Shown here: positions 23,424 through 31,797 of the stretch, piece by piece | Numbering within the stretch: position 1 is the stretch's first letter | How the letters are laid out: every line of letters starts with the position of its first letter | DNA from: DASXRU01 sp034665305 | GTDB lineage: Bacteria > Acidobacteriota > Blastocatellia > Pyrinomonadales > Pyrinomonadaceae | Direction: 5' to 3' | Length of the DNA: 64,000 nt | Assembly (NCBI GenBank): GCA_034665305.1 | Contig: JAXDFZ010000010.1 | Span: 1-64,000, forward strand | Program-made: the position numbers and the translations under genes | Notes under the pieces: model-generated | The model's database searches: none | What the model was told of the DNA's origin: nothing | Seen by the model: only the letters and a program-made list of their open reading frames with translations

Positions 23424-24314
23424 ATGACAAAACCTATTCGCATCCTCATGCAGACGACGATTCCGTTTGAAACCGATAACTGGCACATCGGCAGGTTCTC
23501 TCTTTTGCGCGACGAACTTGCGGGGCTGAAAAACGCAGCGGGCGAGCCTTTATATGAAGTGACCACGCGCAATCGCGAAGCCGATGCCAATGGAAACGAT
23601 CCCGTGCTCAGCAATCTGGACACCACCGACTTTGATGAGTTGTGGCTATTCGCTATCGATCTCGGCGATGGCCTGAGTGTCCCTGATTGTCAGGGCATCA
23701 CGCGATTTCGCCAGCGTGGCGGGGGCATTCTGGCCACGCGCGATCACCAGGACCTGGGCACTTCGTTGTGCACGCTGGGCGGTATTGGCCGCGCACATTT
23801 CTTCCATTCAAAAAATCCTGAGCCGGACACTGCGCGCCATGCCCCTGACGATTCTTTCAACACGGACATCTCCTGGCCCAACTATCATTCGGGCGCTAAC
23901 GGCGATTACCAAACTATCAATGTGGCGGAACCGCACGAACTGATGCGCAAGTCAGATGCGCCCGGTGGTGTAATCCAGTTCTTTCCTGCTCATCCGCACG
24001 AAGGCGCCGTGGGGATACCGGCGGGTGAAGACAACGCCCGCGTGATTGCCACCAGCCGCAGCCAGACAACCGGCCGGCCTTTCAATCTGGTGATCGCTTT
24101 CGAAAGCGTTCCTGACGATCACGGCAACACCCTCGGCCGCGGCATTGCCGAATCCAGCTTTCATCACCTGGTCGATTACAACTGGGACACCGACATGGGC
24201 TGTCCGACTTTTCTGACTGAGTTGCCGGGCGACGGCTACAAACGAAACCCGGCAGCGCTGGAAGACATCAAGACGTACGTAGCGAACGCCGCCAAGTGGC
24301 TCGCCGGCAAATAA
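23424..24314 (+). CDS. Conserved protein of unknown function
   Basis: 296 residues from the ATG at 23424 (MTKPIRILMQTTIPFETDNW); the frame extends upstream but into the inverted repeat, so I use the internal start. It alternates hydrophobic strands and helices with FDELWLFAIDLGDGLSVPD, a Gly-rich turn RFRQRGGGILATRDHQDLG and FHHLVDYNWDTDMGCP. The pattern recalls a flavodoxin-like/class I glutamine amidotransferase-like fold as in ThuA proteins, but no clear catalytic triad is seen. Likely cytoplasmic. Function unknown. Confidence 0.75.
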   Translation: MTKPIRILMQTTIPFETDNWHIGRFSLLRDELAGLKNAAGEPLYEVTTRNREADANGNDPVLSNLDTTDFDELWLFAIDLGDGLSVPDCQGITRFRQRGGGILATRDHQDLGTSLCTLGGIGRAHFFHSKNPEPDTARHAPDDSFNTDISWPNYHSGANGDYQTINVAEPHELMRKSDAPGGVIQFFPAHPHEGAVGIPAGEDNARVIATSRSQTTGRPFNLVIAFESVPDDHGNTLGRGIAESSFHHLVDYNWDTDMGCPTFLTELPGDGYKRNPAALEDIKTYVANAAKWLAGK

Positions 24315-24376
24315 GTTGAGGCCGTCGGTTAAATGAACAGCGGTGCGGTAATGGGTCCATTCAAAAATCTCATTAG

Positions 24377-24508
24377 CACCGCACTTCAGTGCGGTGATCG
24401 GAATGGTTCGTGTTTTGATTAACCGTTTCAACGGTTTTTCCGAGTGACCCGTTAAAACGGTTAGAAGTAATGCGTCGGCCCTGCCCCCCACCTGACTGAA
24501 GTCAGGTG
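24377..24508. repeat. Cluster of short perfect palindromes
   Basis: Three palindromes lie in a row: CACCGCACTTCAGTGCGGTG (24377-24396), AACCGTTTCAACGGTT (24421-24436) and CACCTGACTGAAGTCAGGTG (24489-24508), with ACCCGTTAAAACGGTTAG between the last two. They are REP-like sequences downstream of the unknown-function gene. Confidence 0.85.
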
Positions 24509-24520
24509 CCAATGAGAAGT

Positions 24521-24613
24521 ATGAAACTGACTCAGTACCAACGGTTGCTGTCATTCCTCGTTGCGCTCACCGTTTTTTCGGGCGATGCGATCGCGCAAAA
24601 ACGACGAGATTAA
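24521..24613 (+). pseudogene. Orphan signal-peptide fragment
   Basis: A 30-residue frame, MKLTQYQRLLSFLVALTVFS then GDAIAQKRRD and stop, looks like a complete signal peptide with an AIAQ cleavage site but no mature protein. Probably the 5' remnant of a deleted secreted-protein gene. Confidence 0.4.
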
Positions 24614-24618
24614 TCGAG

Positions 24619-24762
24619 GTGTCCGATCTTTTCCTTTTGGTCCACGGCACCCACGTTGGACAGATGACTGTTGTGCCGAAGAGAGCATTTGCCAGCGAGA
24701 CCCAGGAAGCGGCATTTCGCGCGTTAGTGGGGCGACACATTAGGCGTCCGTTGAACGGCTAG
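24619..24762 (+). pseudogene. YcxB-like C-terminal fragment
   Basis: A 47-codon frame containing VVPKRAFASETQEAAFRALV, which matches the typical end of YcxB-like proteins (PKRAF followed by an EF-type helix). The membrane-spanning N-terminal part is missing, so this is a fragment. It follows the orphan signal peptide and precedes a palindrome at 24790. Confidence 0.45.
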
Positions 24763-24789
24763 TCTGTATCTGCTTCGCAATCGGCAGGG

Positions 24790-24816
24790 CCGCCCGCTAC
24801 CGCAGGCGGTTCTGAC
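24790..24816 (-). repeat. 27-bp mobile palindrome, copy B
   Basis: Identical, in opposite orientation, to 29463-29489. The core is CCGCCTGCGGTAGCGGGCGG preceded by GTCAGAA. It lies just before moaA. Confidence 0.85.
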
Positions 24817-24847
24817 AGGGTATGATTGGCGCGAAGACGACTGGACT

Positions 24848-25849
24848 ATGAATAAGTTACTCAAAGATTCGTACCACCGCCCGATTCGCGATCTGCGCGT
24901 GTCGTTGACGGATCGTTGTAATTTCCGCTGCTTCTATTGCCTGCCACATGGCGAGCCGCCAATCGCGCCGAAGGAGCAAATGCTCTCGTACGAAGAGATT
25001 GAGTATGTCTGCGATATCTTCGTTGAGTTGGGAATTGAAAAGATTCGCCTGACGGGCGGCGAGCCGATGATGCGCCGCGACATCGAAACCATCATCACCA
25101 AGCTGACGGCTCTGAAGCCGAAAGGCTTACTCGATCTCGCGCTGACCACTAACGGTTATTTCCTTCCCGATCGCGCGCAAGGATTGAAGGACGCCGGTCT
25201 GGACCGAATTACGATCAGCCTCGACAGTCTAAAGCCGGAAACGTTCACGCAAATGACTGGCGTAGACGTTTTAGATCGCGTGCTCGCCGGTATCGCGGCG
25301 GCTAAAGATGCTGGTCTGGCTCCGATCAAGATTAACGTCGTAGTCGTGCGCGGTCACAACGAAACCGAAGTGGCGGATTTCGCCGCCTTTGCGCGCGAGC
25401 ACGATGTGAAGATGCGGTTTATCGAATTCATGCCGCTTGATTCCGGGCACGATTGGTCGCGAGACATGGTCGTCTCCGGAAAAGAAATTCGGGAAAGGAT
25501 CAACGAACGCTTTCCCTTGGTTGCCATTGATGCGTTTCGAGGTTCGGAAACTTCTTCACGCTACCGTTTTGCCGACGATGGGCCAGGAGAGATTGGCATC
25601 ATCGCTCCGGTAACCGAACCTTTCTGCGGCGCCTGTTCGCGCATCCGACTGACAGCGGATGGCCAGATACGCACCTGTCTTTTTTCCACGGTGGAACACT
25701 CCTTGCGCGAGGTAGTTCGCCTCGGCGCCTCACGACCCGAAATCATCGACTTCATTGAAAGCGTGGTGTTGAAGAAAGAACCGCGCCACTACATCAACGA
25801 TCCGCAGTTCGTCGCACCATCGCGCAGCATGAGCTTTATCGGCGGCTAG
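24848..25849 (+). CDS. moaA: GTP 3',8-cyclase
   Basis: 333 residues. Radical-SAM cluster Cys residues in VSLTDRCNFRCFYCLP (CxxxCxxC), the second 4Fe-4S site in FCGACSRIRLTADGQIRTCL, and the essential C-terminal Gly-Gly (SFIGG). It catalyses the first step of molybdenum cofactor synthesis, converting GTP to 3',8-cyclo-7,8-dihydro-GTP, which MoaC then uses. No other moa gene is in the window, so the pathway is dispersed. The length is standard. Confidence 0.97.
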   Translation: MNKLLKDSYHRPIRDLRVSLTDRCNFRCFYCLPHGEPPIAPKEQMLSYEEIEYVCDIFVELGIEKIRLTGGEPMMRRDIETIITKLTALKPKGLLDLALTTNGYFLPDRAQGLKDAGLDRITISLDSLKPETFTQMTGVDVLDRVLAGIAAAKDAGLAPIKINVVVVRGHNETEVADFAAFAREHDVKMRFIEFMPLDSGHDWSRDMVVSGKEIRERINERFPLVAIDAFRGSETSSRYRFADDGPGEIGIIAPVTEPFCGACSRIRLTADGQIRTCLFSTVEHSLREVVRLGASRPEIIDFIESVVLKKEPRHYINDPQFVAPSRSMSFIGG

Positions 25850-25907
25850 CTGAGTCCTGAAAGAACGCGCTACGGCCTTATGAAATGCCACCAACGAGGG
25901 GAAAATA

Positions 25908-26147
25908 ATGGATGGCGCGATTCTTCTCTTTGAGTTTCTGGCAGGCATCTACCTCACTATCGCCGGCGCGGTGCAAAAGGTAGGTTTCAAGAAACGACTC
26001 AGCAAAGGACTCGGACGAAAAGTTTCAGACGAGGAACTGCTGTCCCTTTCCGCCTGGATGAGGATTCCCGACGAAGAGAAGTCAGATGCCGGCCGCCGGC
26101 ATTTCAGTAAGGGGTCCTTTGCGCGCACCTCACGCCGGCGCTTCTAA
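25908..26147 (+). CDS. Small protein with one membrane segment
   Basis: 79 residues. GAGGGGAAAATA precedes the ATG. Residues 4-24 (AILLFEFLAGIYLTIAGAVQ) are hydrophobic, and the rest is charged and basic (KKRLSKGLGRKVSDEELLSL, ending RTSRRRF). It could be a single-pass membrane peptide following moaA. Family not recognised; coding status moderately supported. Confidence 0.5.
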   Translation: MDGAILLFEFLAGIYLTIAGAVQKVGFKKRLSKGLGRKVSDEELLSLSAWMRIPDEEKSDAGRRHFSKGSFARTSRRRF

Positions 26148-26297
26148 ACGCGAAGCATCTCAGCTCTCGGTCCGCAATCCCCTGATATCGTCTAGTAGCC
26201 CCCGCTCGTGACCTTCGGGATTCACTTGAGAAGAGCCTCCCTCAGGGTTCCCTCGAGTCGTGCGCGGCCACAACGAAGACGGAGTGACGCCCTACGA

Positions 26298-27944
26298 TCA
26301 TTTCCGTGGCTTCGATTTTGTGGGTCGGGGTTTTGGTTTTAGCGGAGGCGGCTCAACCGGAGTTGGTGGCGGCAACGGTGGCATGTCCACTTTGGCAAGG
26401 CGCGGCAGCAGATCGTCGCGCATGGCCAGTTGATAAACACTCCACGCCACTGTGACAGCGTCCTTCTTCACATCGTCTTCCAGAATTCTTTCGTAGGTGT
26501 CGAGGTTTGTATGCCAGGTGTGCGAGCCGTATTCGATTGTGTCCTGGCCCATGCCAATACCCGGAAGACCGGCCTGATTGAAAGAAGTGTTGTCGGAACC
26601 GCCGAGGTTGCGGCTGCGCGAAGCCACCGCGCCCACCACGCCATCATCTTTAAGAGGCTTCAGAATCTCGCGCATGATGCTCGCCGCTTCCGCTGGGCCA
26701 AAGACGCCCGCGCCGCGCACGCGACCGGTGCCCGAATCAATATTGAAGTAGCCGCCAAACTTTTCGTAGCCGGGCTTTGGATTTTCAAAACTGCCGAAGT
26801 GCTCTTTGACGTAAGCCTGGGAACCTAACAGTCCCTCCTCTTCGCCGCTCCAGAGCGCGACGCGAATGGTCCGGCGCGGCCGGACACCGAGCGTTTTCAG
26901 AATGCGCGCGGCTTCCATCATGATCGCGCAGCCGATGGCGTTGTCGGTGGCGCCGGTCGCGGCATGCCACGAATCCAAATGGCCGCCCAGCATGATCACT
27001 TCGTCGGCTTTGTCAGTTCCCGGAATTTCGGCAACCGTGTTGTACGAAGTCTTGCCTTCCGGATAGACGCGATTGACGATGCTGAACTCCAGCACGACGT
27101 CAGTGCCGTCAGCCAGGATGCGAGAGACGCGACCGTAATCTTCATTGCGCATGACGACGGTCGGCAGCGCTTTAGTGACATCGAAGGTGCGGTTGTTGAA
27201 AGCGCGAATCTGTCCGTGCTCGCGGGCTGCATCATTCACGCGCAGCAGGGCGCCACTTTCTTTCAAAAACTTATCGAGTTGTTCATCAACCTGGCGGTTC
27301 GTCAGCGGTTTTGGCGTGCCGGGAACCGGAGTAGGCGTCGGCGACGGCGTGGGAAAGGCCCGCGGGTTTGGTCCGAAACGTTCTTCCGCCGATTTGTCAT
27401 CCATGCGTTTGGGCCCGGGAGTGATGTTGATTGCCAGGAGAGTGTGTTTGCCGGCAAGCACGATGCGGCCACGCACGCCGGCCCGCTCCTTTTCGAAAAA
27501 CGCATTGAGCTGATCCTGCGTCGGTCGCTCCGGCAGGATCAGTTGCCGGGACTTAGCGCGGACCACTCCTGGCGTACTCGGTGTCCACGCCAGCACCTCA
27601 CACACCAGCGAATCCTTCACCGGCGAAATCACATGGGCCGTCAGACGCTCATTCAGCCATCCCGGATGTTTGAAATCCCAAGGCTCAAGATGCGCGTTCG
27701 ACATTCCCCACTCCGTCATCTGCTTAAGGGCCCACTCCGCGGCGCGCTTATGGTTCGGCGAGCCCGTCAAGCGTGGTCCAAACACGTCTGCGAGCATGTG
27801 CATCGTCTTCATAATCTGCGAGTTCTTCGCTTCTTCCTGGCGTATGCGCGCCAGCAATTCTTTGTCGGCGCCGGATTGGCCCAGCGCCGGCAGACAAACA
27901 AAGATGATGATTAGAAAAAGCGCGACGCAGCGTCGGTTTCGCAT
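26298..27944 (-). CDS. Secreted M28-family zinc peptidase
   Basis: 548 residues with a signal peptide (CVALFLIIIFVCLPALGQ). The M28 metal ligands are readable: MLGGHLDSW (His), GATDNAIG (bridging Asp), SGEEEGLLGS (catalytic Glu plus metal Glu), FNIDSGTGRV (Asp) and GSHTWHTNLDTYERI (His). An insertion before the catalytic part includes a PTPSPTPTPVPGTPKP linker. It is probably an aminopeptidase or carboxypeptidase acting outside the cytoplasm. Proline-rich C-terminal tail (PPLPPPTPVEPPPLKPKPRP) may cross the cell wall or envelope. Confidence 0.94.
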   Translation of the reverse strand: MRNRRCVALFLIIIFVCLPALGQSGADKELLARIRQEEAKNSQIMKTMHMLADVFGPRLTGSPNHKRAAEWALKQMTEWGMSNAHLEPWDFKHPGWLNERLTAHVISPVKDSLVCEVLAWTPSTPGVVRAKSRQLILPERPTQDQLNAFFEKERAGVRGRIVLAGKHTLLAINITPGPKRMDDKSAEERFGPNPRAFPTPSPTPTPVPGTPKPLTNRQVDEQLDKFLKESGALLRVNDAAREHGQIRAFNNRTFDVTKALPTVVMRNEDYGRVSRILADGTDVVLEFSIVNRVYPEGKTSYNTVAEIPGTDKADEVIMLGGHLDSWHAATGATDNAIGCAIMMEAARILKTLGVRPRRTIRVALWSGEEEGLLGSQAYVKEHFGSFENPKPGYEKFGGYFNIDSGTGRVRGAGVFGPAEAASIMREILKPLKDDGVVGAVASRSRNLGGSDNTSFNQAGLPGIGMGQDTIEYGSHTWHTNLDTYERILEDDVKKDAVTVAWSVYQLAMRDDLLPRLAKVDMPPLPPPTPVEPPPLKPKPRPTKSKPRK

Positions 27945-28029
27945 GGGCAGTCTCCGGAGATATGTGATTGTTGGAAAGAGCGGCGGGATTATACTTTGAT
28001 GTAACCGAAACCGCTAAAGGACGATCTTC

Positions 28030-28085
28030 GGCCGGCGAAGCCTGGGCCGTTGGCCCAGGCTATTACATTTCGCGCTGTGGGCGCT
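28030..28085. repeat. Palindromic repeat shared with 21364
   Basis: CCTGGGCCGTTGGCCCAGG followed by CTATTACATTTCGCGC, nearly identical to the right arm of the large repeat at 21364-21425. It lies between the M28 peptidase and the DUF1189-like gene. Confidence 0.85.
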
Positions 28086-28101
28086 TTAGTTAGTACATCT
28101 G

Positions 28102-28917
28102 CTACGGCTGCGAAGGGGGATAGGGTACGACCGGCTGATATGGCGGTGACGGCGGAGTTTCGCTCTTCGAATGCACCGCAAAGAACAAATATCCAAGACC
28201 CAGGAAGGTGCCGATCAACCACCACATAGGTATGCGCAGCGGCAGGAATTCCAAAATCAAATTCAATACGATGACCGGGGTAATGGCCATGGCCGCCAGG
28301 CGCAGCAGCGTTTTATAACTCAGATTGGTATTTAACATTCGCGCGAAGAGGCCGCCGATTAGCGCATAAATCAGTATCTGGATCGCCCTGAGGGCAAAAG
28401 TACCAATCACCAGAATGGGATAGAGGACGAGTGGCAGCCAGGTTTTGCTTGTTGTCAGCCAGCCCTCGATCTTGGCGCGATCGACTTCGAAGCTCTTCAC
28501 GCCTGAAAGATCGTAAGTCCTGACGTCGCGTTCACTCCGCATTATCAACTTGGTTTTCGTCAAGAGGACTTTGGCCGGAGTTTCGTCGAGGTTTTGATAT
28601 TCGCCGGTGGTGTCGATGATCATCAGCGGCGTTCCATCATCGGGATCTTTGATGAAATAAGGCGTCGCCACATCTGTCGAAACTTTTCCGTCGGTGATCG
28701 TTATCCGGGGAATCTGTTGGGTTATTCGCGGGGCTTCATTAGTGGCGAAACGGCCGAACCCCCGGTGCATCTTGATCGTCGTGGGTATCCATACCAGCGC
28801 CGCGATAATCAACAGATACAGAAGCCCTGTGCCACGCCAATGCTCAGCCACGTCCTGATAGAAAGACTTCGAGAAGAACGACAAAACCGGCGCGTGGAAG
28901 AAAGAGTAGCGTCTCAT
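28102..28917 (-). CDS. DUF1189-like membrane protein
   Basis: 271 residues. The opening FSKSFYQDVAEHWRGTGLLY and an early membrane segment match the DUF1189 pattern. An extracytoplasmic part of about 130 residues (TPYFIKDPDDGTPLMIIDTT) is followed by three or four membrane segments near residues 155-245, and a Pro-rich end. Function of the family is unknown; proposed roles involve envelope or maltodextrin uptake in Gram-positives. No partner gene suggests a role here. Confidence 0.8.
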   Translation of the reverse strand: MRRYSFFHAPVLSFFSKSFYQDVAEHWRGTGLLYLLIIAALVWIPTTIKMHRGFGRFATNEAPRITQQIPRITITDGKVSTDVATPYFIKDPDDGTPLMIIDTTGEYQNLDETPAKVLLTKTKLIMRSERDVRTYDLSGVKSFEVDRAKIEGWLTTSKTWLPLVLYPILVIGTFALRAIQILIYALIGGLFARMLNTNLSYKTLLRLAAMAITPVIVLNLILEFLPLRIPMWWLIGTFLGLGYLFFAVHSKSETPPSPPYQPVVPYPPSQP

Positions 28918-29029
28918 TTCGCTAAATCGGTTCCCTGAATAAGCTGGCGGTACCGGCGGATTCTAACAGAGTGATTCTTAGCTCGCCACGACTTTTCGGA
29001 GACGGTTGGTGTCCGGTATCAAAAGAATC

Positions 29030-29100
29030 GTAGGGGCGTCCCTCTGTGGGCGCCCCATTTCAGCGGGGAGAAGGGGACGCCCACGGAGTGACGCCCCTAC
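29030..29100. repeat. GTAGGGGCG-type palindrome
   Basis: GTAGGGGCGTCCCTCTGTGG pairs with CCACGGAGTGACGCCCCTAC across a GC-rich centre. Full or half copies are at 61189-61298, 61981-62010 and 26268-26285. Confidence 0.85.
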
Positions 29101-29183
29101 AAATTGGCCGCCATCCCGAGAACGCGCGGGGGCCTCAGGCAATTAGGCAAACTGTGTAGTAAACTGGCGTCACAATTTGCGAA

Positions 29184-29353
29184 GTTTTCGGGGGAGCCGC
29201 TTGGCGGCTGAGAGTCTGTCGATGGCGGCTTGCAGAATGCGGACTGCGGATTGAAAGTTTTTGTCTTCAAATCCGCATTCCGCAATCTGAATTCCGCAAT
29301 CGGCAGTGACCCCTTGAACCTGATACGGTTAGCACCGTCGAAGGGAAGGAAAC
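29184..29353 (+). promoter_or_regulatory. TPP riboswitch with an extended P3a stem
   Basis: The two conserved cores are present: GGGGGAGCCGCTTGGCGGCT followed by GAGAG (P2/P3 and the CUGAGA motif), and ACCCCTTGAACCTGAT with GGTTAGCACCGTCGAAGGGA (P4/P5). GTTTTC at 29184 pairs with GGAAAC at 29348 as P1. Between the cores, the optional P3a arm is expanded to about 94 bases (29214-29307) and folds as a very long hairpin: CTGTCGAT/ATCGGCAG at its base and GCGGATT-type words above. The aptamer senses thiamin pyrophosphate and controls thiC downstream through the terminator at 29394. Confidence 0.95.
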
Positions 29354-29393
29354 AGGTAACCGGCCAGCTCTAAAAACAGGCCAGGTGCCAGTG

Positions 29394-29429
29394 ACCGTTC
29401 CATCCTTTGATTAGGTGGAGCGGTTTTTT
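29394..29429 (+). terminator. Riboswitch-controlled terminator of thiC
   Basis: ACCGTTCCATCCT pairs with AGGTGGAGCGGT around TTGATT and is followed by a TTTTTT tract. It lies 40 bases after the aptamer, as expected for transcription attenuation when TPP is bound. Confidence 0.88.
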
Positions 29430-29430
29430 A

Positions 29431-29520
29431 TGGAGTGCGCCGGCAGAGCGCAGCGGCGACTTGTCAGAACCGCCTGCGGTAGCGGGCGGGCCAAGCGATA
29501 CGCTCTGCCACCGCACTCCA
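29431..29520. repeat. GGAGTGCG-type repeat with nested palindrome
   Basis: The ends TGGAGTGCGCCGGCAGAGC and GCTCTGCCACCGCACTCCA are inverted. The 27-bp palindrome occupies 29463-29489 within it. Related copies lie at 32065-32174 and 39635-39722. Here it separates the attenuator from the thiC start. Confidence 0.85.
29463..29489 (+). repeat. 27-bp mobile palindrome, copy A
   Basis: GTCAGAA plus CCGCCTGCGGTAGCGGGCGG. Identical to the copy at 24790-24816 and related to the one inside the gene at 32626-32652. Confidence 0.85.
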
Positions 29521-29533
29521 AATGGAGAACATC

Positions 29534-31462
29534 ATGAGCGCAGCCATAAAACCCACAACGGATGATTCCACCTCGGCGAATACGGAAAAGTCTTTACCAA
29601 ATTCGCGCCGCATCTATCTCAACGGTACGTACCCGGGCGTGCGCGTGCCGTTTCGCGAAATAGATCAGAACCAAACGCGGAACTTCGACAACACGCTCGC
29701 AGACAATCCGGCGGTGCGCGTTTACGACACCAGCGGTCCGTGGGGCGATCCTGCCGTTGCCGGAGATGTGCGCGAGGGCTTACCGCCGCTGCGCCGCGAC
29801 TGGATTCTGGAACGCGGAGACGTGGAAGAATATCGCGGACGTGAGTTGCAACCGATCGACGATGGTTATCTGACGTTCGACGCGGCAAACCAGGCCCGGC
29901 AAAAGGAAAAGGGACGACTTGAAGACTTTCCCGCCTTGCAGCGCACGCCTTTGCGCGCAACCAAGGGCTCGTGCGTGACGCAAATGCATTACGCGCGCCA
30001 GGGCGTCGTAACGCCCGAGATGGAGTTCATCGCCATCCGCGAAAACCTCGGCCGCTGGGAACGCCGTACCGCCGATAAAGATGATCGTTCCTCGCTCAAC
30101 CACCAGCACAAGGGCCAATCCTTCGGCGCTGCCATTCCCGATTATGTAACCCCCGAATTCGTCCGCGACGAGGTGGCTCGCGGCCGCGCCATCATTCCCG
30201 CGAACATCAACCATCCGGAAGCTGAACCGATGATCATTGGCCGCAACTTCCTGGTGAAGATTAATGCCAACATCGGCAACTCTGCCGTGTTGTCATCCAT
30301 CGACGATGAAGTGGAAAAGATGCGCTGGTCCATCAGGTGCGGTTCCGACACCGTGATGGATCTTTCCACCGGAAAAAACATTCACGCGACGCGCGAATGG
30401 ATCATACGCAACTCGCCGGTGCCGATCGGCACAGTGCCGATCTATCAGGCTTTGGAAAAAGTAGGCGGCAAGGCTGAAGACCTGACGTGGGAAATTTTCC
30501 GGGACACTCTGATCGAACAAGCCGAACAGGGCGTCGACTATTTCACTATTCACGCCGGCGTGCGTCTGTCTTACATTCCGATGACTGCGAAGCGAACGAC
30601 CGGCATAGTCAGCCGCGGCGGCTCGATCATGGCGAAGTGGTGTCTGGCCCATCATGAAGAGAGTTTTCTTTACACGCACTTCCGCGACATCTGCGAAATC
30701 ATGGCCGCCTACGACGTTTCGTTTTCACTGGGCGATGGCCTGCGCCCCGGCTCGATTGCCGACGCGAACGACGAAGCGCAGTTTGCAGAACTGGAAACTC
30801 TCGGTGAGTTAACGAAGATCGCCTGGGAATACGATTGCCAGGTGATGATCGAAGGTCCCGGCCACGTGCCCATGCACTTAATCAAAGAGAACATGGACAA
30901 GCAGCTCGAGACTTGTCAGGAAGCTCCGTTCTACACGCTCGGTCCGCTGACGACCGACATCGCTCCCGGCTACGATCACATCACGTCGGCAATCGGCGCG
31001 GCGATGATTGGCTGGTTCGGCACCGCGATGCTTTGCTACGTCACGCCCAAAGAACATCTCGGTCTGCCCAACAAGAAAGACGTGAAGGACGGAGTCATCG
31101 CCTATAAGATCGCCGCGCACGCCGCCGATTTGGCGAAAGGTCATCCCGGGGCGCAATACCGCGACAACGCCCTCTCGAAGGCACGTTTCGAATTCCGCTG
31201 GGAAGATCAATTTAATTTGTCGCTCGACCCCGAAGTCGCCCGCGAGTATCACGACGAAACCCTCCCCCAGGAAGGCGCCAAGCTCGCCCACTTCTGCTCC
31301 ATGTGCGGCCCGCATTTCTGTTCCATGAAGATCACGCAGGACGTGCGTGAGTACGCCGCGCAGAAAGAGATCGACGAAGCGGCGGCGTTGGAAGTGGGAA
31401 TGAAAGAGAAAGCGGAGGAGTTTCTGGCGAGTGGTAGCGAGATTTATCAAACGACCAACTAA
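29534..31462 (+). CDS. thiC: Phosphomethylpyrimidine synthase
   Basis: 642 residues from the ATG at 29534, chosen because GGAGA precedes it; an in-frame ATG at 29522 lacks a ribosome site. It converts aminoimidazole ribotide to HMP phosphate using SAM and a 4Fe-4S cluster. The cluster ligands are in FCSMCGPHFCSMKI near the C-terminus. Core motifs ARGRAIIPANINHPE, IHATREWIIRNSPVPIGTVP and EGPGHVPMHLIKENM are intact, and the N-terminal extension of the bacterial family is present. It is regulated by the TPP riboswitch upstream. Confidence 0.98.
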   Translation: MSAAIKPTTDDSTSANTEKSLPNSRRIYLNGTYPGVRVPFREIDQNQTRNFDNTLADNPAVRVYDTSGPWGDPAVAGDVREGLPPLRRDWILERGDVEEYRGRELQPIDDGYLTFDAANQARQKEKGRLEDFPALQRTPLRATKGSCVTQMHYARQGVVTPEMEFIAIRENLGRWERRTADKDDRSSLNHQHKGQSFGAAIPDYVTPEFVRDEVARGRAIIPANINHPEAEPMIIGRNFLVKINANIGNSAVLSSIDDEVEKMRWSIRCGSDTVMDLSTGKNIHATREWIIRNSPVPIGTVPIYQALEKVGGKAEDLTWEIFRDTLIEQAEQGVDYFTIHAGVRLSYIPMTAKRTTGIVSRGGSIMAKWCLAHHEESFLYTHFRDICEIMAAYDVSFSLGDGLRPGSIADANDEAQFAELETLGELTKIAWEYDCQVMIEGPGHVPMHLIKENMDKQLETCQEAPFYTLGPLTTDIAPGYDHITSAIGAAMIGWFGTAMLCYVTPKEHLGLPNKKDVKDGVIAYKIAAHAADLAKGHPGAQYRDNALSKARFEFRWEDQFNLSLDPEVAREYHDETLPQEGAKLAHFCSMCGPHFCSMKITQDVREYAAQKEIDEAAALEVGMKEKAEEFLASGSEIYQTTN

Positions 31463-31473
31463 GCCTAGCACAT

Positions 31474-31625
31474 ATGTTGATGTTCCGTGAAAAACTTGAG
31501 CACCTTCGATTAGGACCCTTGCGCGGGCTAAAGAGATGCGATCTGCTGAATCTAGGGCGAATTAACGTACTGTCTGGAAAGAATAACACCGGCAAATCGA
31601 CGCTCCTTGAAGCTGCTTCTAGAAC
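31474..31625 (+). pseudogene. Truncated OLD/AAA-type ATPase N-terminus
   Basis: The frame begins KLEHLRLGPLRGLKRCDLLN and includes Walker A GKNNTGKSTLLEA, the start of an OLD- or RecF-like ATPase. Coding similarity stops at about residue 50, where repeat DNA begins. The rest of an ATPase (normally over 350 residues) is missing. Confidence 0.75.
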
Positions 31626-31650
31626 GCAAGACGGCCAAAAGATCTCTCCT

Positions 31651-31775
31651 CGCTCCAGCGGAGCGAAACGAAGTCGGTTTCCCTGGACCATTGCCGGAAA
31701 CATTGCGCTCCGCTGGAGCGCGTGCGTTGTCGAGTTAATCGCGTTATCTATAAACATCTCGCTCCGCTGGAGCGA
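31651..31775. repeat. Three palindromes inside the ATPase remnant
   Basis: CGCTCCAGCGGAGCG at 31651-31665, GCGCTCCGCTGGAGCGC at 31705-31721 and TCGCTCCGCTGGAGCGA at 31759-31775. The first is the second in the other orientation. They separate two unrelated gene fragments while keeping the frame open. Confidence 0.85.
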
Positions 31776-31797
31776 AAGCTGTGGCACTGCCAAGTTG

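Noticed and set aside
31332..31793. Minus-strand frame across the thiC end and ATPase remnant
   Set aside because: It overlaps thiC and is mainly palindrome sequence; no family is visible.
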